From positions 117,826 to 181,825 of the forward strand of contig JALRME010000050.1 of NCBI GenBank assembly GCA_026120035.1: a stretch of DNA of 64,000 nt, in the 5' to 3' direction. The DNA comes from Coleophoma eucalyptorum (Eukaryota > Ascomycota > Leotiomycetes > Helotiales > Dermateaceae). This document shows, piece by piece, positions 1-10,121 of this stretch (the first letter of the stretch is position 1; each line of letters opens with the position of its first letter). A program made the position numbers and the translations under genes. The notes beneath the pieces were generated by a model. The model was not told the DNA's origin. It searched no databases and saw only the letters and a program-made list of their open reading frames with translations.

Positions 1-1858
1 GGCTTTTCGGACGCTATTGGCTTTATGCCAATGCCTGTGTCTGCCTTGTCAGCAGTCCACTCCTTCCGTTCCATATCATTCTCTTCTGGATTACGGATGG
101 CAGGTTGAGCATCAAGAGCCATGGAGGGATGGCGTGAATACGAAGGGACAGCATCGCGCAAAATATCGGAACCATTATTGCGCACTGCTTCACCTGCTCG
201 TTTGGCCAACATAGCTTCGTCGATAGAGGCACGTAGATTCATATCAAATCGGCCATCTGACCTTCTGTCGATTATTCTATTGCTTATTTGCTGGCGACTC
301 TCATTCGCAAGTAATCGTGACATTTCAATATTGTAGGTTTAAACAACAGCTGTACAGTTCATGTGGGGAAGAAGTAAAAACGAGAGTAAGTAAAAGTGCG
401 AAGCTTTCAATGCTCCAGAGTTGGGATGTTCGTTGCTGCCCCCACGAACAGGACCAGATCTCGTCTGGGGCAACAATGTGTCTTAGCCGTCACTATGGCT
501 AGGACAGAAGTTAGAAATTTCAGAAGATGAGTACGGAGTAGAGAGTCAGAGTGTCTGACGAACCGCTGAATGACCTGATTCACGAGGCAAAACAAACCTC
601 AAAATAAGCAGAGCTGAAGTACCACTCACAGCGCTCCACTGACATTCACTAAAAGTCACTCATCCTAGAAAATATATTTGAAACTAGAGGTTGCGGAACC
701 TCTATAATTCCGTGCTCACCGTATCCTGTGCGTGCCACACCAGGGACTATCAGAGAAGCATCGACATCACACATGGGAAGAAAATGGTCCGTAGCGTGTG
801 GCCTTGCGCAAGTGAGATTATTCCCCTTCCCATCCCATCTCATTCACTGATAAGCTTTTCTTGAGCAGGCGCCGCAATAATCAGACAGGCGCATTCTAAG
901 AGGCTACGAGGTGCCAAGCAAACAATTTATGAAACAGGTCCTCGGACGGTGCAAAAGCCAGAATGGTCTGAGCTTTATGAACCACGAACAAGTAATGTGG
1001 GAGAGAGTATTATCATCTGGCTAAGAATTGACACTTTCCATGTCGCAGGCATCTTATAAGTGCTATCAGGAAACACAATTCCGTGGCTGGTTGCCGTTCC
1101 CAGGGCTGTGGGCCAATGTCAAGTAGAGTTAGCTTAAGCGAGGAGGTTAGCGAACAAGGCGAGCAGACATGGATGGACAGGGTTTGTTGAACCCCAAAGG
1201 ATCGTAGAACATCGCGCTTTGGCCACGGCTACATCACCAATTATCGCTCCTCAAATTATATTCGCCCCCGCCCTAGTAATTCTATAAAACGCCAAGCTGG
1301 AATCTCTCGTTTCGGTTCATTGAGGTACCGGATGATATTAGCTTCGATCCTTAGTGCAGTAAATCAATGGCCTTGTAGCTGGGGAACATTCCATCAATAC
1401 TAGAATAGAATACTATGCTTTGGCCTTGATTTGAAGAGGATACATCACAAACAGCGTCTTCTTACAACCGCATGTTTGGATCTGATGATGGCAACATGTA
1501 ACATGATGACATTCTCACTGGATACCAATGGCCTGGCAGGCTGGAAATTCAGATTGCTGAGTCGTGTGGGAATGAATAATATCTGATCACAAGAGATTCA
1601 ACGTCTCAAGATGCCACGATGTGATATCGCAGCTATGGTAGACTCTAAAGATCTCCTGATGGTCAATGAAACTGTTTGTAAGTCAACCTTTCTCCATGAT
1701 ATATAAAACTAGGCCATGTGCCGGCAGGAGTATTATCCAACTAATAGATCCAAAGCAATCTATAGCAGTGACCTAAAGCTATCAAAGAAAATTCTTTGCA
1801 TAACCATCCTCAAATATTTTCTGGATAAACTCGAGTATTTATATATCTGGCCTTCAAA
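1..1858. other. Gene-free stretch upstream of the nitrite/formate transporter
   Basis: I see no recognisable gene here. The reading frames are short, overlap on both strands and show no conserved motif. The left edge (1-340) has fairly dense open frames on both strands that could be the end of a gene cut by the window border, but I cannot assign one. The last few hundred bases before 1859 should hold the transporter's promoter; I cannot point to a specific site. Confidence 0.5.
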
Positions 1859-2944
1859 ATGGACGCCTTCACACCTGCGCAGACAATTGAGCTGATCTCA
1901 AGAATCGGAACTAAGAAGGCAACGATGCGTCTGGACAAGTTGATTATCAATTCGATAATGGGCGGCTTGCTACTGGGATTCGGTTGTGCTCTCAACGTTT
2001 CCACTGCATCCTCCCCGTGGTTTCAGACGAATGCCCCCGGATTGATCCGCACTATCTCCGCATGCTTTTTCCCCGTGGGGTTGATCATGGTTTTCTTGAC
2101 TGGGGCGGACTTGTTCACTAGTTACTGCATGGTAAGTGCGAAATCAGACTCCTGCTTAGGATCAAGGCTCACAACTCCAGTATTCTATCGTTGCACTTTT
2201 ACATCGTCGTATCATTGTACTCCATCTTGTGAAGACATGGGTCATTTCATTTTTCTGCAACCTAGCTGGTATCTTATTTTTCGGAATCGTCCTTGTAGGC
2301 TGTGAGTAATCTATCCCAGGGGGTGCTAAAGGAGAAAGACTGACAACAGAATAGATGGTGGAGTTTTCCAATCAGCCGCTTTCAAAGCTGAGGCCATTGC
2401 CTTTGCATCTGCTAAGGTCATAACACCAGCGTGGCACCAGATTTTCCTTCGAGGAATTCTTGCCAACTGGCTGGTCACCATGGCGGTATTTCTATCCATT
2501 TCCTCCCGAGAGGTTGCCTCTAAGATCCTCTCCATTTGGTTTCCAACCATGTGCTTCACTGCCCTTGGAGTTGATCACGTTATCGCCAACATGTTCTACA
2601 TCCCTGTCGGCATCTTCTCTGGAGCCCCAATTTCGGTCGGGTTCTATATTTGGAAATCCATGATACCAGCCGGTCTCGGCAATATTGTTGGTGGAGGTTT
2701 GTTCGTTGGAGTCGTCTACTGGTATCTATACCTTGCTGGCTCTGAAGTCTCTGTTCCATTCGATACTACCCCAGCACAGAACGCGGTGCTTGTCCCCAGT
2801 GGCCCGATTCCACAGGGTTGCACGCCAACCTCAACTATCGACGATGCTGACAGCATCGCCCGCGTTGGTGGAATCGAGCGAGAGCTGCATGGTTCGATAT
2901 TCAAGAAGGATCACAGTTTCAAAAATAGCCAGGAAACTGTCTAA
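1859..2944 (+). CDS. nitA: Formate/nitrite transporter (FNT family, NitA-like)
   Basis: Predicted channel-like transporter of the plasma membrane moving nitrite, and possibly formate, across it. It has three exons: 1859-2131, 2181-2301 and 2355-2944. The two introns are 49 and 53 bp with GTAAGT and GTGAGT donors, and the joined frame is open for 327 residues. The N-terminus DAFTPAQTIELISRIGTKKA, the GADLFTSYCM segment before the first junction, and the IVALLHRR and FCNLAGILFF helices fit the FNT fold. The loop with CFTALGVDHVIANMFYIPVG is a family hallmark. About six membrane segments are visible. The C-terminal tail of roughly 60 residues is hydrophilic, as in fungal members. The ATG at 1859 is chosen because the residues from it match the family start. 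No nitrate or nitrite reductase gene lies next to it in this window, so the exact substrate is inferred. Confidence 0.9.
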
Positions 2945-4176
2945 GGAGTATTGTAGCAAATTTAATGTTTTGGTACTAGTCGTGGCGGAGGAACGAAACA
3001 CTAGCGAGAGTCCTAAACTGTCTAAATTCTTTTCGTAGTTGTAGAGGAATACAACTTTGTATCTTATTAAAACCGAGCTTGAAATAAATTAAATGATATT
3101 GTTTGTATACCTCATATTTCAACTGTAAATGACAGGTAAACAAAATGAGGTAAAAAATTCAGATGACTCTTCTAAGTGAATGTGGAGGTGAAGGAAGGTA
3201 TCAATACCCTCCTCTGTTTGTAGTATCATACGATTATAAACAGTGGTATAAACGAGTCTTCGCATCTTATGATGACCTAATAACGATATTCCAACAGATA
3301 TATCTTCTAAGTGAGCTCTATATTCCACTAGGTAGCTAGACAAAGACGGTTCCATTATAGCATTTATAAAATTTAAGTTTAAGAGGACTTATTAAAATAT
3401 AAAAAGCCTTAAATATTATTCAAAAGGAGAGTTCCCAATAATCTTCTGTCAATCACCGATCAAATATGTATCCGAAAGGCGCAGAAACAGTCAAGAGCAC
3501 CTTGGGACTCACACAATATCCTTGCCTTTACCAACTCTGGATCAAATACTAACTGGTTTTCGAACCTAGGCTATTAAATCCAAACAAAAAATGAGTGTGT
3601 ATGTAAGAACGCAATACCCGGGCTAAAGGTCAAGGGGAGAGTTAATCCTAAGTAATATGATCTAGTCTCTACACACTATTTTGCAGGTAAAACAGAACTT
3701 GAAATTTAAAGCTGTATCTCACAGCCAATAATCTCAAATCCCATCATGGATTTCTATCAGGTACGAGATCTAAATGAGAACCAAACAGAAAGAAGAGAAC
3801 CTTAGAAAATATAAGAGGCAAAGTTAAACTGGCGCTTTCTATGGGAGGCAATAGCTAGTTCCTACTTTACTTTCTATGACCCCTACATAGATCTAAGAGA
3901 TCCAGTAGTAGGTCTTCGTCGACTATACTTTCCATCTCGTGTTAAAAAGATTCTGGCAGGTTGGCTTTAACTATGGATTTCTGAAACTTGCTTTATATGT
4001 TCGCACTAAAACCAATATGTGGTTGTTATTTTCAGATACACGGAACATATGTCTTAGGTCCGTGAAAACGAGTTCTAGTGCTTCTAGAATGCGAGGTATA
4101 GTTTTCTCAAATGATTGGACTATATTAACTAGGTAATCTACATGATGTATTTCTAATGTCTTAGAACAGTGTAGAA
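2945..4176. other. AT-rich gene-free stretch
   Basis: AT-rich sequence with frequent stops in all frames. I see no domain-like reading frame. It probably contains the 3' ends of the convergent neighbours (the transporter on + and the rhodopsin-like gene on -) plus decayed filler. Confidence 0.5.
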
Positions 4177-5618
4177 CTATAGTTTGTTTTCATATTTTTC
4201 TAAGTCAGTATCTACTTTTTTGATCTGATGAATCCATGAAGCGCTTAAATCAGAATCCGGACTGGATATATTGGATGACGCTGTCGTCGATCTTTCTATT
4301 AAACGTTTGGATAGAACTAAGAGGTTAGTTACCGCAGAGATCAAAAGATAGCCGGGCCATAGGTTAGTGGATGGATACCATACCTGGGAATGTTGCTCCA
4401 ACACTATACATGAAAATTTCAATGGAGCTAGTCATCATGTAAGTGACTTCGTTATAAGGAAAATCATCCGTTGATTGTGCACTGTTCAACCAAATTCCAT
4501 AAACTCCCACCACGCTACTTTGTTGTCAGTAATCATTATTATGTTGTTGGCATCAAGAAAGTCTACCATGCAGCTGTCCCCAAAAGATTAGCAGCAAAAA
4601 CCAATTTTAAAATCTTTTTCTTATAACTTTTTAGTCCAACTCTTTGCACTATCGCTGAAGAAATGGCCAATATGCACAGATCAATAAGTATACTAGCTCC
4701 AGAAAATACTATTTTGATATTTGTAAGTTTTTACCTTGAACTAAAAGAGAGATATACTTGCCCCACCTGAGAATATCAAGATCGATACAAACCTCTGTGT
4801 CCATATCCAATGAAAAATTACTTGAAAATGGGAGGCACGCGCATAACCATAGAATGCTTGCTGAGATACCAAGACCAAAAGAGAAAAGCCCGAGTGCCAA
4901 GACGGTTCGTCGAACGACAATGGATACTCTTTTCACTTTTCGTAAATTGGAGTTAGAAATTTTCTTTTGTTATCTATCGGTGACTGAACTTACTGATGGT
5001 ATACAAGCAGTGACATAGTGATGTCTTTATAAAAGATGTCACGAGAAAATAACCAAAAAATCCCCTATTAAACTATAGGCAAACATTTCAATACCGGTGA
5101 GTGAAGTTAAGCAGTAATTTACTTACCATCCATTGGTATGTATCCCATTCTGGTGGATAGGTTCCAAAATGGAGGCCAGCGCCAAAAACAAATGTCCCTA
5201 ATTGAGCTACTGTGAAAGGTAATATAAGAATTACCTAGCAAATTAGAGTCAATTTTCATGCTCACATATCCATTGTTTCTGGGGCAGAGTCTTTCATACA
5301 ATGGCAGCCATGACCCAAAGATCGCTAGCATCTAAACTTTTTAATGTTCGATGTCGATACAGAAGCCTCCATATCATAAGTAGTACTATGACAACGGTTG
5401 TCAGCCATCGGGATTATGAAATTAGAGTGCTATTATTTCAAAATTCCTTCTATGCAAATATTAATGTAATGGGGAAATAAGAACTTACTACTTAAACCGT
5501 TACAAATACAAATAACCGCAAGACTTGAATCTCGATGACCATACGGAATAAGAAGTGAGTTTTCGCATGGCAGCAGAGCTGTATCATTGCAGGCCGTCGG
5601 TACTATAGAATTGTTCAT
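4177..5618 (-). CDS. Rhodopsin-like seven-helix integral membrane protein (PTH11/fungal rhodopsin-domain type)
   Basis: No single long frame exists, but eight short exons join cleanly on the minus strand: 5618-5489, 5385-5300, 5234-5127, 5072-4994, 4935-4758, 4692-4567, 4514-4384 and 4316-4177. Phases agree throughout and give 978 nt (325 residues) ending in a stop. Introns are 52-103 bp. Features of the fungal rhodopsin-like family are visible in order: a first helix followed by RHRTLKSLDASDLWVMAA (loop 1, like the usual 'DDW' motif), an FGAGLHFGT region, an extracellular loop closing on EVCIDLDIL, a helix with SILIDLCILAIS, then TKV-like basic residues and a final helix with SSIEIFMYSVGATFP. 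The charged C-terminal tail follows. In this family, members sense surface or environmental cues in some pathogens, and many have no known role. The junction at 4758/4692 has an alternative donor at CTCAG. Gene structure is inferred, not tested. Confidence 0.7.
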
Positions 5619-8600
5619 TTTTACTTTTATATGACTTTAATCTGTTCGTTCCGGTTGAGGCTGTACAAGAACGGCCCTTGTTGCAGTCGTTGGTTTTTTG
5701 ATATAAACAAGTCTTTGATATGTACTTGAATACAAGTCGTGGAAGCACATAAAACGGTCTAGAACTTTCTAGTGAACCTGATCTGATCTAACGTTTCGAC
5801 TGAGCTTGTTACAGCCTTAAACGTATTGCATAGAGACGGAAGAATAGTGTGACTCGGGTGTTTACTAGCCGAAAATGGTATCAAAAAAGAAGTATCTTCC
5901 TTGCCTAATCCTTCATCCTGCTGCTGCTAGCGTCTGGGAAAGAACAGTGCGAGGGCTGAGTAAATTGAGAGCTCAAAAACTGGTTACCACATTATGTTAT
6001 ATTGAAGGCCAGCTTATAGTTCATATGGTCATCAAGCTGTCTCGCTGAGGGGTCTGTGCCTGCCAAGGAAATCGCACTTTTGATGGCACTCTCTTTAAGT
6101 TTAGCATACTCGCTTCGGGGGATGAGATGGCACGCCAAGGAAAACTTCAAGGGAATCTCTCACAAGGCCTAGAATCTGCGTTCTCGGCTTCAATTTATCA
6201 TTAGAACATTGCAGTTCTGTGGGCGATATTGGTTTATGAGACATTGGTAAAGGAGCGTCTGAAATTCATAATCAAAATGAGGGTTTGTTTGTTTCGAGAT
6301 GTTGTCGACGTGTGTGGCCTAGGCTTGTTTGTGTTTCGAATGCGGCTGTTTGAGCACTCCATACTTTCTACTTGATTAAGATGTATTTATCAATGTGACT
6401 AACAGACAACTTCCAGGCCTTAGGTGCAAGTGCTGCCTATTCTGATTGTCTTTGTAGGGATGAGTTTGGCGACTTCGTGTTGAGAAAGAGTGGATCCAAG
6501 TGTCAGTCAATGGCTGCTTAGACACTTGAGCCTCATACGCAGAAATGGAATCCCTGAGACTGCTATAAATAGTACACAGACATGCGCGTATAAATTTCCC
6601 TGTGCTTGAGATCGATACCTTGGTCCTAGATCGGTATGATGACTGCCAAGGCAGTGCAAGATAGAAAAACATTTCAGGTAATCCGCGAAGAACCCCCCCC
6701 CCCCTTGCAACATTCGGCCTAGATGGTTATATCCATGGAAGCATTTCGATAGTCATCTGGTTTTACGTGTGTGCCGTCTCGCTGTAGTCAGCTAAGTTTA
6801 GCCAACAGCGTATCTTGAGCAACGAGTTTTGCCAAGTCACCAAATTCGAATCGTAATATTAGGCCATGATATCATTAATAATACCATTAGGATCGGGTTT
6901 TCTTGGATTATATTTAACTTAAATTTAATAGCAGATTCAGATGCTAAGAATTTCTTCAATCCTGTTAACAGGTGCCGCTCACGGCAACAACAGACTTGAC
7001 TGTGTCATGCTCGTATCTATATTCGCCCGCTGCCTAAATCTGGACATACAGCACCGTAGGAATCTCAACAACAGTCCTAAAGCTCGCCTTAGACACGTTC
7101 TCAACCACCCTATTACTCGCACCATATCCATAATCCCAAGCATAAACAATCCAGCTTTTGAGCTTTGTAGCTCTATTCCAACTCATATATCCTAATACAC
7201 CGTCGTCCGCCTTGCGAGCGACAATGGCAGGCTTGGTGCTTGGATACATCTTCTACTCCATTTTCAACGCCTTGTAGGCAATAATGCCTGGGTCTGTAGC
7301 GAAACGATTTCGCGACCTCGCCGTCGAAGTCGAATTATTTCATCACCAGCCAGCTACCGTAGCTCATGAATACGTGATCATCATCTAGTGAGTTGAATGA
7401 TCCACCGCTCCTGTTTGGCTTTCTCGTATGTTTCATTGTAAATCTGTAGCGTGGACGCGATTGTGGCATGAAAATCAAGACCAAGCAGGTTGCCGAGTGT
7501 AGCATTGTACGGCGGCATATAGTTATTGTAGCTGTTGTACACATGTAACAGGTGGCTATGGCGGTGCGTGATATGAGTGTTGTGCTGGTAATGAAACTTG
7601 CCTTCGAATTAAGAGCAAAGTAATCGGGATCCTCGCCTTGTAGCGCCCATGCTAACGAGTATGAGACTTTATCATTATCAGCGCCTGGAAGTTGTGACGA
7701 CCTGAGATGAGATAGCCATATTCTAAAGGCATTTGTGAAATTCTGCACACAAATCACACCTGTATATACTTGGCCACCATTATTGGATTCTAGTTCTAGT
7801 ATTTACGATCCAGAAAAAGATCCAGTTGTAGAAAACCTATCCAATAATGCTTGGCGGAATTCAAGGCGAAAGCCCTCTGTCGCAACCTTAACCCGCTCCT
7901 GGGTGGGATGTCTAAATCTTCTGCAAAAGTAAATCTCTAGGTTTGATGACCATGTCGAAACCAGTGGCTATCACTAGCACTTATCACCACTGCCTGTTAT
8001 TGGTAAATTGTCTTGTGAAGATTATGTCGCAAAAACAGTAGGACAAACACGGTAGTTAAGGTATTACGAGGGCAAGATTTATGAATGCTCTGCACGATTT
8101 TGAAGAACCGATCTCTGACTCAAAGACGAGGCTGATCTGTGTGCATTCCAACTTTCGGCCTCCAAATTGATAACTACTTATCGATACTGGCAAGAAGCTA
8201 GGGAGAAGCCGCATAGTACTTGCATGCGCCTTTGTGACCTACGTAACCCTAGTGGAAGACGCTTGGAAGCCGAAGTCGGACTGGATGCAATGGTGTGGAG
8301 TTACTGTCAATGCATTGTCAAGCACTGAAAGAATACAAGCTTTTCTTCTCCACACTACCTGTAGTCTGACAGTTATCTGCTCCAGAAAATAAGCCTGTCA
8401 TTTAGCTCAGATCAATCTCTTCTGCAGCATTGACAAGACAGGGGTGCGAGTTTCGTACAGGGCTGAAGGACCAAGAATGGGGGTCATTTATTGTATTTCA
8501 TACTCGTGTATGGTAGATAAGATATGTAACATCGCTTAATTGGAAATTCAACGGGGTATACTACTTTGCTTCGCTCTACCAACGACATACTTATACATTT

Positions 8601-8639
8601 CTCGCTAAGCATACTATAAACTATATAAAGACAGATCTC
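5619..8639. other. Decayed intergenic DNA with relic reading frames
   Basis: About 3 kb without an intact gene. It includes a 12-base poly-C tract at 6693-6704. Minus-strand frames at roughly 7034-7757 look like pieces of a lost gene and are listed separately. I see nothing else I can name. Confidence 0.5.
7034..7757 (-). pseudogene. Relic of an unidentified protein gene (glycosylated-looking segment)
   Basis: On the minus strand a protein-like stretch runs across changing frames: ADNDKVSYSLAWALQGEDPD, then after a frame change a segment with HLLHVYNSYNNYMPPYNATL, LGLDFHATIASTL and YNETYEKAKQERW. After stops there is a second block, VLGYMSWNRATKLKSWIVYA followed by DYGYGASNR. Two NxT sequons and good local composition suggest a real former gene. 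Frames are broken by stops near 7385 and 7335 and no start is visible. I do not recognise the family. It may instead be an intron-rich gene whose junctions I failed to find. Confidence 0.3.
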
Positions 8640-10121
8640 TTAGATTGGTGCGCAGGTGAATGCACCTCGGACGGTACCCTCCTTGTATTGATCCATCTGC
8701 ATAGGAATTAGCAATCGAGTAAATCGGAAAAAATGACGCAGACTTACAATATCAACAACGGCAGAGTATGTTCCTGCGACCAAGATGATCATACCAATGA
8801 TAAAGATGATTCCGTTGACAATGCTCAGGAAGAGGTTCTCTTTAGAGTTCCACTTGCCCTTCTTGATGAGCATGAACCACATCATGGCGGGGAAGTAGAA
8901 GGTGAAGCCAGAGATGAACAATGCGGACATAATCGACAAGAGATCGGAGAAGAAGGGGATAGCCTCTGCGATAACCCATGCAATGATGGTGATGAAGGAG
9001 ACCAGGGCGATCCAAGTGATCCATCCCTTCTTGGTGTTAATGAATCGTTCGACAGAGTTCTTGTAAATACGGCCGTGGATGTAACGGGCGACGACGGTAC
9101 CGTTGATAGCGCCCGAGATGAAAATGACAGGGAGAGCGATTCCAAATGCAATCTTTGCCATCAGGTTTCCGGCAGAGAGTAGCGCAGGAGAGGAGACATC
9201 TTGGCCAACGAATGCGTAGATCAAAGCACCGGTCAAGGTGTAGATGAAGATCTCCAACAAACCGAGAGCCCAGATAGACTTGACGAAATCCTTGGGGGTG
9301 TGCATCTCGTCCATGAAGGAGAATTGGCAGACGGCGAAGGAATAGGCGAAGACGATGTTGGTGATGGCGATGAAGGCCTCAGCAAATGACAGGTTCTCCT
9401 TGGGCCAGGCGGACCAGTTTACAGCGGCCATTCCTCCAGTGGAGTCGCCAGCCACAACTCCGGTTGCGATGATCGTAATACCAATAGCCAGCATAATGGA
9501 CACAAAATCAATGTATCCCAAAATAGCGACATCAGCAAAGGATGGAGGCAGAGCCAAGAGCAGCAAGATGATAGCCGACACGACACCGAAAACTAACGAG
9601 CAGGTGCCATTGTCGGTCAAGTTGAGAAATGCGATAGTGCCAGTCAAGCAATGCGAACCCACCAAAAAGGTCAATTCCAACGCAAACATGACACCAATCA
9701 ATTCATAGCCAAATCGTCCCATCATCAGTCGTCCAGCATCGGCATAGTGAGCCACGTCAGGGAAAGCCAACTTAACCTGGCCGACAACATAACTGGTGTA
9801 GATGGCGATAAATCCAATACCCACCGTCAAAATAACACCAGCCACCATTCCCAGCGATGCGAACGCACTGGGAACGGAAAGAGCACCCAAAGCGATGGCC
9901 TCGACTAGCAGAACAACGGTCAGACGTTTCCATCCCAGGCGGCTGAAATGCGCATTGCCCTGCGCCTCGAGCATAGCGACATCTCCAACCATGTCATCTT
10001 TGAAGTTCTGGGACTGTTCTTCTGGCGTGATAGTCTTGCCCTGATCCAACGACCCGGTCGACTTCTGCTCACGGTCCCCCGCTACGACAGGCGTAATGCT
10101 ATGGTCGTTGAAGGATGCCAT
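8640..10121 (-). CDS. Neutral amino-acid permease (AAAP/Aa_trans family, Mtr-like)
   Basis: Predicted plasma-membrane proton/amino-acid symporter. The ATG at 10121 gives MASFNDHSITPV; upstream in-frame sequence has no ATG and lies in the leader. The product is about 476 residues: a hydrophilic N-terminus of about 60 residues, then roughly eleven membrane helices beginning after FSRLGWKRLTVVLLVEAIAL. Family marks include GALSVPSAFASLG near residue 80 and the FAYSFAVCQFSFMDEMHTPK region, typical of fungal neutral amino-acid permeases related to Neurospora mtr. A 51-bp intron (8697-8747, donor GTAAGTC, acceptor CAG) lies near the 3' end. Splicing joins TYSAVVDI to MDQYKEGTVRG, which matches the family C-terminus. 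The intron length is a multiple of three and has no stop, so an unspliced message would also be translatable. The nearest genes on either side are unrelated. Confidence 0.9.
   Translation of the reverse strand: MASFNDHSITPVVAGDREQKSTGSLDQGKTITPEEQSQNFKDDMVGDVAMLEAQGNAHFSRLGWKRLTVVLLVEAIALGALSVPSAFASLGMVAGVILTVGIGFIAIYTSYVVGQVKLAFPDVAHYADAGRLMMGRFGYELIGVMFALELTFLVGSHCLTGTIAFLNLTDNGTCSLVFGVVSAIILLLLALPPSFADVAILGYIDFVSIMLAIGITIIATGVVAGDSTGGMAAVNWSAWPKENLSFAEAFIAITNIVFAYSFAVCQFSFMDEMHTPKDFVKSIWALGLLEIFIYTLTGALIYAFVGQDVSSPALLSAGNLMAKIAFGIALPVIFISGAINGTVVARYIHGRIYKNSVERFINTKKGWITWIALVSFITIIAWVIAEAIPFFSDLLSIMSALFISGFTFYFPAMMWFMLIKKGKWNSKENLFLSIVNGIIFIIGMIILVAGTYSAVVDIVSLRHFFRFTRLLIPMQMDQYKEGTVRGAFTCAPI

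Noticed and set aside
1..340. 3' end of a gene cut by the left border
   Set aside because: Open on both strands but with no identifiable motif; too short to support.
6693..6704. Poly-C tract of 12 (and a poly-G tract of 15 at 28292-28306)
   Set aside because: Simple homopolymers in non-coding DNA, prone to sequencing error; no structure around them.
6376..6713. Second rhodopsin-like relic on the minus strand (RTKVSI, ACLCTIYSSLRDS)
   Set aside because: Only a few residues resemble the family, no splice-consistent neighbours were found, and the frame includes the poly-C tract.
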